From: Streptomyces sp. 378
GTDB lineage: Bacteria; Actinomycetota; Actinomycetes; Streptomycetales; Streptomycetaceae
DNA: 64,000 nucleotides
Direction: 5' to 3'
NCBI RefSeq assembly: GCF_030124145.1
Contig: NZ_JASKMS010000036.1
Span: 1 to 64,000, forward strand
In this document: piece after piece, positions 56,249-64,000 of the stretch
How positions within the stretch are numbered: the first letter of the stretch is position 1
Layout: each line of letters begins with the position of its first letter
The notes under the pieces: generated by a model
Database searches by the model: none
Told to the model about the DNA's origin: nothing
The model's input: only the letters and a program-made list of their open reading frames with translations
Made by a program: the position numbers and the translations under genes

Positions 56249-56638
56249 ATGACGGTAAGTAGGAGTGTGAGCGACCTCCAGGCGATGTGCCCCCACCGGC
56301 TGGTCCTGGAGCACGTGACCAGCCGCTGGGGCGTGCTCGTGCTGATCGAGCTCCTGGAGCGCACCTACCGCTTCAGCGAGCTGCGCCGCGCGGTCGGCGC
56401 CGGGGGCAGGGTCGTCAGCGAGAAGATGCTCACCCAGACCCTTCAGACCCTGGAGCGCGACGGCCTCGTCCACCGCGACGCCAAGGCCGTCATCCCCCCG
56501 CGCGTCGACTACTCCCTCACCGACCTGGGCCGCGAGGCCGCCGAGCAGGTCCGGGGCCTCGCGGCGTGGACGCACCAGCGCATGGACGAGGTGGAGAAGG
56601 CCCGCCGGGCGTACGACGAGGCCCGGGCCGCGTCTTAG
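56249..56638 (+). CDS. HxlR-family transcriptional regulator
   Basis: Winged-helix DNA-binding protein (129 aa) with the family features CPHRLVLEHVTSRWGVLVLIELL (the near N-terminal Cys is C14), FSELRRAVG and VSEKMLTQTLQTLERDGLV. HxlR proteins often sense electrophiles or quinones through that cysteine. It probably represses the divergent QorB-like gene. Its TAG stop forms the left end of the 164-bp repeat element, so the last codons may have been set by that insertion. Confidence 0.92.
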   Translation: MTVSRSVSDLQAMCPHRLVLEHVTSRWGVLVLIELLERTYRFSELRRAVGAGGRVVSEKMLTQTLQTLERDGLVHRDAKAVIPPRVDYSLTDLGREAAEQVRGLAAWTHQRMDEVEKARRAYDEARAAS

Positions 56639-56800
56639 GGGTCCTTTCACTATGCCCGTCCGGGGCGCGTGGTCTGGCACCGCACCTCGCCGCGTTGCCG
56701 AAAGACCCTCGTAGCGGAGCTACTAGGGTCTTCCGGCGCCTTGCGATGCACGGCACCGGACCACGCGACCTGATCGGACGCTCATAGTGAAAGGACCCCT
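56637..56800. repeat. 164-bp MITE-like palindromic element, copy B
   Basis: Terminal inverted repeats of 18 bp (56637-56654 and 56783-56800) enclose imperfectly paired arms and a central hairpin, AAGACCCT.GTAGC-GGA-GCTAC.AGGGTCTT (56702-56732). Its length, layout and GTAGCTCCGCTAC core (on the minus strand) match the element at 3138-3300. It fills almost the whole gap between hxlR and korB, which are convergent, and supplies part of the hxlR stop codon. The remaining 56801-56837 shows no further feature. Confidence 0.9.
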
Positions 56801-56837
56801 TAGACGGCCCGGGCCCCGAGGGTGCCTTTCGGCGGCG

Positions 56838-57953
56838 TCAGCCGACGACCGTCCAGGTGTCGCCGCCCGTCAGCAGTGCGGCCAGGTCGCCCTTGCCGTG
56901 CTGCTCGATCGCCGTGTCGAGCTGGTCGGCCATCTGCGTGTCGTAGACGGGCCGGTCGACCGAGCGCAGGACACCGATCGGGGTGTGGTGCAGGGTGTCC
57001 GGGTCGGCGAGACGGGAGAGCGCGAACGCCGTCGTCGGGGACGGGGAGTGCGCGTCGTGGACGAGTACCCGGTCCTCGTTGTCCGGCGTCACGGCGACCA
57101 CCTTCAGATCACCGGTGAGCGGGTCGCGCACGACGCCTTTGGCCAGTCCCCCACTCTCGGCTTCGCTCGAGCGGGAGGTGCCCCCAGCGCCGAAGCGGAT
57201 CGGCTTTCCGTGCTCCAGGCGGATCACGGCCTCCTCGGCCTGCTGCTTGTCCTTCAGCGCGTCGAAGGCGCCGTCGTTGAAGATGTTGCAGTTCTGGTAG
57301 ATCTCGATCAGGGCGGTGCCCTGGTGGGCGGCGGCCTGGCGCAGCACCTCGGTCAGGTGCTTGCGGTCGGAGTCCACCGTCCGTGCCACGAACGACGCCT
57401 CGGCGCCGATGGCCAGCGACACCGGGTTGAAGGGCGCGTCCAGCGACCCCATCGGCGTCGACTTGGTGATCTTCCCGACTTCGGAGGTCGGGGAGTACTG
57501 GCCCTTGGTCAGACCGTAGATCCGGTTGTTGAACAGCAGGATCTTGAGGTTGACGTTGCGGCGCAGCGCGTGGATCAGGTGGTTGCCGCCGATGGACAGC
57601 GCGTCGCCGTCACCGGTGACCACCCACACCGACAGATCGCGGCGGGAGCTGGCCAGCCCTGTGGCGATGGCCGGGGCGCGGCCGTGGATGGAGTGCATAC
57701 CGTAGGTGTTCATGTAGTACGGGAACCGCGAGGAGCAGCCGATGCCCGAGACGAAGACGATGTTCTCCTTCGCCAGCCCCAGCTCGGGCATGAAGCCCTG
57801 CACCGCCGCCAGGATGGCGTAGTCACCGCAACCCGGGCACCAGCGCACCTCCTGATCCGACTTGAAGTCCTTCATCGACTGCTTGCCCTCGGCCTTGGGG
57901 ACCAGGGACAGCGCCTCGACGGTGCCCGTGCCGTGCGTGGACGTCTCAGCCAT
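56838..57953 (-). CDS. korB: 2-oxoacid:ferredoxin oxidoreductase, beta subunit
   Basis: Thiamine-diphosphate-binding beta subunit (371 aa) of a 2-oxoglutarate-type ferredoxin oxidoreductase. It has cysteines CPGCGDY (about 39-42) and CSSRFPYYM for the 4Fe-4S cluster, and the TPP motif GDGDALSIGGNH with NNRIYGLTKGQYSPTSE. It works with KorA to convert a 2-oxoacid plus CoA to acyl-CoA and reduced ferredoxin. Residues about 256-269 (GTSRSSEAESGG) are an insertion coded by a common Streptomyces palindromic repeat. ATG 57953 overlaps the korA stop by 8 nt. Confidence 0.93.
   Translation of the reverse strand: MAETSTHGTGTVEALSLVPKAEGKQSMKDFKSDQEVRWCPGCGDYAILAAVQGFMPELGLAKENIVFVSGIGCSSRFPYYMNTYGMHSIHGRAPAIATGLASSRRDLSVWVVTGDGDALSIGGNHLIHALRRNVNLKILLFNNRIYGLTKGQYSPTSEVGKITKSTPMGSLDAPFNPVSLAIGAEASFVARTVDSDRKHLTEVLRQAAAHQGTALIEIYQNCNIFNDGAFDALKDKQQAEEAVIRLEHGKPIRFGAGGTSRSSEAESGGLAKGVVRDPLTGDLKVVAVTPDNEDRVLVHDAHSPSPTTAFALSRLADPDTLHHTPIGVLRSVDRPVYDTQMADQLDTAIEQHGKGDLAALLTGGDTWTVVG
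57147..57187. repeat. Short palindromic repeat inserted in korB
   Basis: A 41-bp stretch beginning TCCCCCACTCTCGGCTTCG and carrying CGCTCGAGCG matches, from memory, a dispersed palindromic repeat found many times between Streptomyces genes. Here it sits in frame inside korB and adds about 14 Gly/Ser/Glu residues. Confidence 0.65.
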
Positions 57954-59874
57954 CGATGGCCTCCTTCAGAGCCGCGGCGAGCTGCTCCGCCTTGAACGGC
58001 ATGCCGTTGACCTGGTTGTACGAGTGGGCATCGACCAGGTACTTCGCCCGGATGAGCGTGGCGAGCTGCCCGAGGTTCATCTCGGGGATCACCACCTTGT
58101 CGTAACGCTCCAGTACGGAGCCCAAGTTCCGCGGGAAGGGGTTGAGGTGGCGCAGGTGCGCCTGCGCGACGGACTCCCCGGCCCGGCGCAGCCGCCGCAC
58201 CGCCGCGGTGATCGGCCCGTACGTCGAGCCCCAGCCGAGCACGAGGGTGCGGGCGCCGTCCGGGTCGTCGACCTCGATGTCGGGGACGTCGATGCCGTCG
58301 ATCTTGGCCTGGCGGGTGCGGACCATGAAGTCGTGGTTGGCCGGGTCGTAGGAGATGTTCCCGGTGCCGTCCTGCTTCTCGATGCCGCCGATACGGTGCT
58401 CCAGACCCGGCGTGCCCGGAATCGCCCACGGGCGGGCCAGGGTGTGCGGGTCGCGCTTGTAGGGCCAGAACACCTCGCTGCCGTCGTCGAGCGTGTGGTT
58501 GGGGCCCTGCGCGAACCGCACGCGCAGGTCGGGCAGTTCTTCGAGGTCCGGGATGCGCCAGGGCTCGGAGCCGTTGGCCAGATACCCGTCGGACAGCAGG
58601 AACACCGGCGTGCGGTACGTCAGCGCGATCCGCGCCGCCTCCAGCGCGGCGTCGAAGCAGTCCGCCGGGGTGCGCGGGGCGACCACCGGGACCGGAGCCT
58701 CGCCGTTGCGCCCGAACATCGCCTGCAGCAGATCCGCCTGCTCGGTCTTGGTCGGCAGACCCGTCGACGGCCCGCCGCGCTGGATGTCCACGATCAGCAG
58801 CGGCAGCTCCAGGGAGACCGCCAGGCCGATGGTCTCCGACTTCAGCGCCACCCCCGGCCCGGACGTCGTCGTCACCGCCAGCGAACCACCGAACGCCGCG
58901 CCCAGCGCCGCGCCGATCCCGGCGATCTCGTCCTCCGCCTGGAACGTGCGCACGCCGAAGTTCTTGTGCCGGCTCAGCTCGTGCAGGATGTCCGACGCCG
59001 GAGTGATCGGGTACGACCCCAGATACAACGGCAGATCCGCCTGCCGCGAGGCCGCGATCAGCCCGTAGGACAGGGCGAGGTTGCCGGAGATGTTGCGGTA
59101 CACACCCGGCGGGAACGCCGTCGCCGCCGGCGCGACCTCATAGGAGACAGCGAAGTCCTCCGTCGTCTCACCGAAGTTCCAGCCCGCCCGGAACGCGGCG
59201 ATGTTCGCCGCCGCGATGTCAGGCTTCTTGGCGAACTTCGCCTTCAGGAACTTCTCCGTGCCCTCGGTGGGCCGGTGGTACATCCAGCTCAGCAGACCCA
59301 GCGCGAACATGTTCTTGCTGCGCTCGGCCTCCTTGCGGGTGAGGTCGAACTCCTTCAGCGCCTCGACCGTGAGCGTGGTCAGCGGCACCGGGTGCAGGTG
59401 GTAGCCGTCCAGCGACCCGTCCTCCAGCGGGGACGTGGCGTAGCCGACCTTCTGCATCGCCCGCTTGGTGAACTCGTCCGTGTTGACGATCACCTCCGCG
59501 CCACGCGGCAGGTCGCCGATGTTCGCCTTCAGCGCGGCCGGGTTCATCGCCACCAGCACGTTCGGCGCATCCCCCGGGGTGAGGATGTCGTGGTCGGCGA
59601 AATGCAACTGGAACGACGACACACCCGGCAGGGTCCCGGCGGGCGCCCTGATCTCGGCCGGGAAGTTCGGCAGGGTCGACAGGTCGTTCCCGAACGACGC
59701 GGTCTCCGAGGTGAAACGGTCACCGGTGAGCTGCATACCGTCACCCGAGTCCCCCGCGAACCTGATGATCACCCGGTCCAGGCGACGGACATCCTTCGCG
59801 CCCGCCGCTTTGCGCTGCTCTCCTACGACTGCTCCGTCGGCCTGCTCCGCTGGGCTACTGACCTGGCTGGTCAC
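57946..59874 (-). CDS. korA: 2-oxoacid:ferredoxin oxidoreductase, alpha (gamma-alpha fused) subunit
   Basis: Large subunit (642 aa) with the gamma domain first (about 30-215, VIIRFAGDSGDGMQLTG.., SFQLHFADHDILTPGDAPNVL) and the pyrimidine-binding alpha domain after (about 230-642). The latter shows YPITPASDILHEL, FQAEDEIAGIGAALGAAFGG and the C-terminal LGQLATLIRAKYLVDAHSYN. This fused layout is typical of actinobacterial KorA. Working with KorB, it could run part of an anaplerotic TCA route. GTG 59874 follows GGGAGGT. The gap to the response regulator (59875-60053) has no other feature beyond presumed promoter DNA. Confidence 0.93.
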   Translation of the reverse strand: MTSQVSSPAEQADGAVVGEQRKAAGAKDVRRLDRVIIRFAGDSGDGMQLTGDRFTSETASFGNDLSTLPNFPAEIRAPAGTLPGVSSFQLHFADHDILTPGDAPNVLVAMNPAALKANIGDLPRGAEVIVNTDEFTKRAMQKVGYATSPLEDGSLDGYHLHPVPLTTLTVEALKEFDLTRKEAERSKNMFALGLLSWMYHRPTEGTEKFLKAKFAKKPDIAAANIAAFRAGWNFGETTEDFAVSYEVAPAATAFPPGVYRNISGNLALSYGLIAASRQADLPLYLGSYPITPASDILHELSRHKNFGVRTFQAEDEIAGIGAALGAAFGGSLAVTTTSGPGVALKSETIGLAVSLELPLLIVDIQRGGPSTGLPTKTEQADLLQAMFGRNGEAPVPVVAPRTPADCFDAALEAARIALTYRTPVFLLSDGYLANGSEPWRIPDLEELPDLRVRFAQGPNHTLDDGSEVFWPYKRDPHTLARPWAIPGTPGLEHRIGGIEKQDGTGNISYDPANHDFMVRTRQAKIDGIDVPDIEVDDPDGARTLVLGWGSTYGPITAAVRRLRRAGESVAQAHLRHLNPFPRNLGSVLERYDKVVIPEMNLGQLATLIRAKYLVDAHSYNQVNGMPFKAEQLAAALKEAIDG

Positions 59875-60053
59875 TGAACTGGACCTCCCTAGAGGCGGCT
59901 GTCCGGGAGAGGCCATGCCGCAGGCCTTCCCAGGATCAACCCTACGACCGCAACGGCCGCCTTCTTGGGGTCATTCGCATCTTGGACACGACTTTGAGAT
60001 GATCACGCGACCGGACTTGTCCGTATTTTCCACACGCCTCACATCGAGGTGCG

Positions 60054-60725
60054 TCAGGAGTTGAGGTACGTCAGCACCGCCAGCACCCTGCGGTGGTCAC
60101 CCTCGCTCGGGGACAGCCCCAGCTTCAGGAAGATGTTGCTGACGTGCTTCTCGACCGCCCCGTCGCTCACCACGAGCTGCCGCGCGATCGCCGAGTTCGT
60201 CCGCCCCTCGGCCATCAGCCCCAGCACCTCACGTTCCCTCGGGGTGAGCCCCGCGAGCACGTCCTGCTTACGGCTGCGGCCCAGCAACTGCGCCACCACC
60301 TCCGGGTCGAGCGCCGTACCGCCCTCCGCCACCCGCACCACGGCGTCCACGAACTCCCGCACCTCGGCGACCCGGTCCTTCAGCAGATACCCGACACCCC
60401 GGCTGGACCCCGCCAGCAGCTCCGTGGCGTAACGCTCCTCCACGTACTGCGACAGCACCAGCACCCCGAGCCCCGGGTGGGCCTTGCGCAGCTGCACCGC
60501 CGCCCGCACTCCCTCATCCGTGTGCGTCGGCGGCATCCGCACATCCGCCACGACCACGTCCGGCAGCTCGCCCTGCGCGTCCAGCTCGGTGATGGTCTTG
60601 ATCAGAGCCTCACCGTCACCCACGCCGGCGACGACGTCGTGCCCCCGGTCGGTCAGCAACCGGGTCAGGCCCTCCCTGAGCAGCACTGAATCCTCGGCGA
60701 TGACCACCCGCACCCTGTCCTCCAC
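60054..60725 (-). CDS. NarL/LuxR-type response regulator
   Basis: Two-component response regulator (223 aa). The receiver domain has acidic residues E11/D12, the phospho-acceptor Asp in VVVADVRMPP (about D61) and the conserved Lys in LLKDRVAE. The LuxR-type HTH domain (about 155-223, LTPREREVLGLMAEGRTNSAIARQL) binds DNA. The GTG at 60725 was chosen, with GGGGGG about 9 nt upstream; the longer frame lacks homology. Two histidine kinases lie just upstream, so one or both probably phosphorylate it. Confidence 0.92.
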   Translation of the reverse strand: MEDRVRVVIAEDSVLLREGLTRLLTDRGHDVVAGVGDGEALIKTITELDAQGELPDVVVADVRMPPTHTDEGVRAAVQLRKAHPGLGVLVLSQYVEERYATELLAGSSRGVGYLLKDRVAEVREFVDAVVRVAEGGTALDPEVVAQLLGRSRKQDVLAGLTPREREVLGLMAEGRTNSAIARQLVVSDGAVEKHVSNIFLKLGLSPSEGDHRRVLAVLTYLNS

Positions 60726-60948
60726 GATGTTCGGCCCCCCACAGCCCGATGCCGCCCGTCCGCGGCCCACAACGGCTCCGCGCCCACCCGTGCGACGGGT
60801 CCAGCATTTCAGGGTCGGGGGGTGTATGGGGACGGGACCGGCTTCTTGACCGGCCGAACTGGCCGAACGGGCGGTGAGGAAAGCTCCGGGGCCAGAGGTG
60901 AAGACCTCTGGCCCCGTCACGGATCACGGGGCCGGGCCCCCGCGGCGA

Positions 60949-62310
60949 TCAGCGCACGTGCGCCCCCCGCCACGGCAACTCCGCGGTCACCCGGGTCGGA
61001 CCGCCCGCCGGCGAGTCCACCACCAGGACCCCGTCCACCGCGTCGAGCCGTTCCGCCAGCCCCGCGAGTCCCGACCCCTGCGCCGTACCGGCCCCGCCCA
61101 CGCCGTTGTCCACGACCTGCAGCATCAGCCGGTTCTCCGTCCGCCACACCTCGACGCCCGCCCAGGTGGCCCGGGCGTGCTTGCTGACGTTCTGGAGCAG
61201 CTCCGACACCGTGAAGTACGCGATCCCCTCGATCGCCGGCGCCGGCCGTTCCGCCAGGTCGACCTCGACCCGCACGGGCACCGTGCAGCGCGAGGCGACC
61301 GACGACAGGGCCGCGTCCAGCCCCCGGTCGGTCAGGACCGCCGGATGGATCCCCCGGGCGAGGTCCCGCAGTTCCTGGAGGGCCGTCTTCACCTCTCCGT
61401 GTGCCTCGTCCACCATCCGCGCGGCCGTCTCCGGGTCCTCGTGCAGTTTCTCCTTCGCCAGCCCCAGATCCATCGCCAGCGCCACCAGCCGGGCCTGCGC
61501 CCCGTCGTGCAGATCCCGCTCGATGCGCCGCAGGTCGGCCGCCGCCGTGTCCACCACGACCCCCCGGTCCGACTCCAGCTCCACCACCCGCGAGACCAGC
61601 CGCGACGGCCCGAGCAGCCCGTGCACCAGCAGCCGGTCCACCATCGTCAGCGCCCGCACGATCCAGGGCGTGGCGATCGTGAACAGCAGCCCCACCAGCG
61701 CGGTCACCGTGATCTCGAAGGGGTTGTCCAGGTAGATCCGGTACGCCTCGTCGCCGTACAACTGGACGCCGTCCTGCCCGGCGTACATCGGGAACACCCA
61801 GAACCACAGCGGATACGTCAGCAGCGCCCACCCCAGCACCCAGACGTTCACGGCGACGACGAACGAGAACACCGCCCAGGGCAGCTGAAGCACCGCGTAC
61901 AGCAGCGCCCGCCACGAGGCGCCGCTCTTGAGGACGGCGCCCATCCACGCCAGTGCCCCCGCCTTCCTCACCCGCAGCGGCTCCGGCTCGGCCACCTCCA
62001 GACCCAACAGCGCCCGTGCCCGCGTCCGCTCCATCGCGCCGAAGCCGCGGCATCCGGCGAGAGCCGCCGCCAGCACCGGGATGCCCAGGAACGTGACCAG
62101 CAGGCCCGCCCCCAGGGACACCATCGTGACCGCGTAGGTGAACAGCAGGATGCTGATCGGCAGGCTGAGCAGCACATGGGCGAGCTCGCGCCAGGTGCGG
62201 CCCTCGACCGGCGCCCGCAGCGCGGCGGGCAGCCGGTGCCGCCGTTCGGTGCTCCCGGGGAACCCGGACCCGCTGTCGAGCCCGTATCCCTGTCCGTACT
62301 CCGTGGCCAT
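60949..62310 (-). CDS. Membrane sensor histidine kinase, HisKA_3 type (first copy)
   Basis: Sensor kinase (453 aa). The N-terminus carries four to five membrane segments in a conserved arrangement (about 42-85, 130-165 and 195-222) that forms the sensor. The HisKA_3 phospho-acceptor is H268 in RRIERDLHDGAQARLV, and the C-terminal HATPase_c has the N box (TVSELLQNVSKHA) and the G box (DNGVGGAG). GAGGAGAAGG precedes the ATG. It is a close paralogue of the kinase at 62887 and lies 220 nt upstream of the response regulator in a row on the same strand. Confidence 0.92.
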   Translation of the reverse strand: MATEYGQGYGLDSGSGFPGSTERRHRLPAALRAPVEGRTWRELAHVLLSLPISILLFTYAVTMVSLGAGLLVTFLGIPVLAAALAGCRGFGAMERTRARALLGLEVAEPEPLRVRKAGALAWMGAVLKSGASWRALLYAVLQLPWAVFSFVVAVNVWVLGWALLTYPLWFWVFPMYAGQDGVQLYGDEAYRIYLDNPFEITVTALVGLLFTIATPWIVRALTMVDRLLVHGLLGPSRLVSRVVELESDRGVVVDTAAADLRRIERDLHDGAQARLVALAMDLGLAKEKLHEDPETAARMVDEAHGEVKTALQELRDLARGIHPAVLTDRGLDAALSSVASRCTVPVRVEVDLAERPAPAIEGIAYFTVSELLQNVSKHARATWAGVEVWRTENRLMLQVVDNGVGGAGTAQGSGLAGLAERLDAVDGVLVVDSPAGGPTRVTAELPWRGAHVR

Positions 62311-62422
62311 CGGCGTCGTCCTTCTCCTCGTCCTGCGGCTGTGCTCCCGTATCTCCACCCTGCTCCGCCGCAGGTCGCCGGACCATGGAGTCCGTCGGCG
62401 TGTGTGGTGGGGGGTTTTCCCT

Positions 62423-62542
62423 ACCTGTGGACCTGTGGACCTGTGGACCTGTGGACCTGTGGACCTGTGGACCTGTGGACCTGTGGACCTGTGGACCTGT
62501 GGACCTGTGGACCTGTGGACCTATGGACCTGTGGACCTATGG
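62423..62542. repeat. 8-bp tandem array resembling half DnaA boxes
   Basis: Fifteen contiguous ACCTGTGG-type units (12 perfect, the 13th and 15th with one change) span 120 bp. On the other strand each unit reads GGTCCACA, which differs from the Streptomyces DnaA box TTGTCCACA only at its 5' end. The array lies between two kinase genes and codes nothing convincing. Confidence 0.92.
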
Positions 62543-62886
62543 CCCGGTGGGATCCGGCCCACCGGTGGGCGGCCTGCGGGGCTGCGGGCCGGTGGGGTGC
62601 GGCCGGGCTGGGCCGCGGTTCGGTGGGGCGCGGCCGGGCAGGGCCGCAGTTCGGTGGTGTACGGCCGGCTGGGCCGCGGCCCACCGGTGTACGGCCGGCT
62701 GCGCCACGGCCCGGTGGAGTGCGACCGGCTGGGCCGCGGTTCGCTGGGCTGGAACTCGGTGGACCGCGTCCTGGGGGACCGCGGCCGGCCGATCACCGGC
62801 CCGGCCGATCACCGGCCCGGCCGATCACCGGCCCGGGGGACCACCGGCCCGGTGGGCCACGGCGTGCAGGGCCCCGGTCCGGAGGT
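62543..62886. repeat. Degenerate GC-rich repeats between the kinase genes
   Basis: Following the 8-bp array are loosely repeated CGGCTGGGCCGCGGTTCGG-like blocks of 30-35 bp and three exact 16-bp units (GATCACC at 62791, 62807 and 62823). No gene was found, and no good hairpin or ribosome site marks a third frame. Confidence 0.75.
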
Positions 62887-64000
62887 TCAACGTGCGCCGG
62901 GGGCGACGGTGGTGGCGGCGTCGTCGCGCTCGCGCCACGGCAGCTCCGCGGTGATCGTCGTCGGGCCGCCGGGAGGCGACTCCAGGACGAACAGCCCGTC
63001 GACGGCGTTCAGCCGGTCCGCCAGGCCCTTCATCCCCGTACCGCCGTCGAGGTTCGCGCCCCCGCCCCCGTCGTCCCACACCTGTATGAGGAGCCGGGTG
63101 TCCGTCCGCCACACATCCACCGAGGCCGACCTCGCCCCGCTGTGCTTGCTGACGTTCTGCAGCAGCTCCGAGACGGTGAAGTAGGCGATGCCCTCGATGG
63201 CCGCGGCCGGCCGCTCCGGCAGATCGACCGTCACCTTCACCGGAACCGTGCAGCGCGAGGCGACCGAAGACAGGGCCGCGTCCAGCCCGCGGTCGGTGAG
63301 GACCGCCGGATGGATACCGCGCGCCAGATCCCGCAGCTCCTGGAGCGCGAGCTTCACCTCGCCGTGCGCCTCCTCGACCATCGCCGCCGCCGCGTCGGGA
63401 TCCTCCAGCACCTTCTCCTTGGCCAGGCCGAGACCCATGGCCAGGTTGACCAGCCGGGCCTGCGCCCCGTCGTGCAGATCCCGTTCGATGCGCCGCAGGT
63501 CGGCCGCCGCCGTGTCCACCACGACCCCCCGGTCCGACTCCAGCTCGGCGATCCGCCGCTCCAGCTCGTCGGAGGGCGACAGCAGCGCGCGCACCATGGC
63601 CCGGTCGGCGTTGGTCAACCCGCGGGCGATGAACGGCAGCACCGGCCACAGCACGGACAGCGAGGTCAGCGTGACGGTGAAGGTGAGGACGCCCCACGGC
63701 AACCGGATGAACTCGTACAGGACCGTGCGCCAGCCCACCGGGTCCTTCAGCTGCATCCACAGCCGCTGGAAGAACCCGCCCTCGCCGCGCAGCCGCAGCC
63801 GGCTCGGCTCGTCCACCCGCACTCCGAGCAGCGCCCTGGCCCGCGCCCGCTCCAGCCTGCCCAACTGCCGCGCGCCCATGAGTCCGGCGGCGAGCAGCGG
63901 GAACCCGATCACCGTGACGGTCAGTCCGAAACCGGTGAACAGCACCGTCACGACGTAGGTGAATCCGAGCAGCGCGACCGGAAGGTTGGCCAGCAGGTGC
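62887..64000 (-). CDS. Membrane sensor histidine kinase, HisKA_3 type (second copy, partial)
   Basis: A close paralogue of the first kinase. The frame runs past the window's right edge (upstream codons read HLLANLPVALLGFTYVVTV), so the N-terminus is missing. Sensor helices match the first copy in order, followed by the same HisKA_3 region (RRIERDLHDGAQARLVNLAMGLG) and an HATPase_c domain whose G box is changed to DDGGGGAN. Long stretches are nearly identical at DNA level to copy one. It probably shares the response regulator at 60054, or senses a related signal. Confidence 0.9.
   Translation of the reverse strand, partial: HLLANLPVALLGFTYVVTVLFTGFGLTVTVIGFPLLAAGLMGARQLGRLERARARALLGVRVDEPSRLRLRGEGGFFQRLWMQLKDPVGWRTVLYEFIRLPWGVLTFTVTLTSLSVLWPVLPFIARGLTNADRAMVRALLSPSDELERRIAELESDRGVVVDTAAADLRRIERDLHDGAQARLVNLAMGLGLAKEKVLEDPDAAAAMVEEAHGEVKLALQELRDLARGIHPAVLTDRGLDAALSSVASRCTVPVKVTVDLPERPAAAIEGIAYFTVSELLQNVSKHSGARSASVDVWRTDTRLLIQVWDDGGGGANLDGGTGMKGLADRLNAVDGLFVLESPPGGPTTITAELPWRERDDAATTVAPGAR

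Noticed and set aside
62385..62954. Long open frame reading VDLWTCGP repeats across the 8-bp array
   Set aside because: The 8-bp unit keeps every frame open. The frame has no convincing ribosome site, overlaps the second kinase in antisense, and the peptide is a simple consequence of the satellite.

Overview
The window is high-GC actinobacterial chromosome, almost certainly Streptomyces. The evidence is roughly 70% GC with strong third-position bias, frequent GTG starts with 4-nt overlaps, the futalosine menaquinone gene mqnC, a complete nuoA-N operon, and several long-tailed Streptomyces-type proteins. From memory, gene order resembles the S. coelicolor region from about SCO4550 to SCO4598; no alignment was run.

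Left part (1-24.6 kb): a respiratory-quinone and complex I neighbourhood. It holds a CPBP protease, mqnC, an amidohydrolase-like gene, menG, a short PASTA protein, a GNAT acetyltransferase, a geranylgeranyl-reductase-type oxidoreductase (possible menaquinone reductase), a secreted NlpC/P60 hydrolase and the 16-kb nuoA-N operon. The operon is preceded by a Rex-like operator and closed by a strong hairpin. A polyprenyl diphosphate synthase (43 kb) and the KorAB 2-oxoacid:ferredoxin oxidoreductase (57-60 kb) fit the same theme.

Middle (24.8-40.6 kb): recQ, an M56 membrane peptidase and a fumarylacetoacetase, then two facing gene arms that look like a cell-surface glycan system. The rightward arm has a DegT-type aminotransferase, a MOP flippase with an extra membrane domain, a polytopic membrane protein, a small membrane protein and a membrane-anchored GH26-like hydrolase. 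The leftward arm has a CelD-type GNAT, a GT2 glycosyltransferase and a NodB deacetylase. The arms meet at an eight-copy 39-bp tandem array made from the 3' end of the GH26 gene.

Right part (40.7-64 kb): a HAD phosphatase; a LysM/transglycosylase gene under a clear ydaO-type c-di-AMP riboswitch; the polyprenyl synthase; a secreted LolA/RseB-like protein with an ABC exporter; an FMN reductase with a well-formed promoter; an amidase with minisatellites at both ends; a P-loop-like protein divergent from a proline-rich protein; an M28 aminopeptidase; a divergent VOC/CGNR pair with apparently leaderless transcripts and a shared palindrome; a deletion scar; rarD; a QorB/HxlR pair; korAB; and a response regulator with two tandem histidine kinases, the second cut by the window edge.

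Repeats are the most unusual aspect. Two elements of about 164 bp (3138-3300 and 56637-56800) share terminal inverted repeats and a conserved core hairpin. Other arrays are the 39-bp one, an 8-bp array resembling half DnaA boxes (62423-62542), 15-bp repeats at both ends of the amidase gene, and a short palindromic insertion inside korB. No CRISPR array, tRNA, rRNA or intact insertion sequence was seen.
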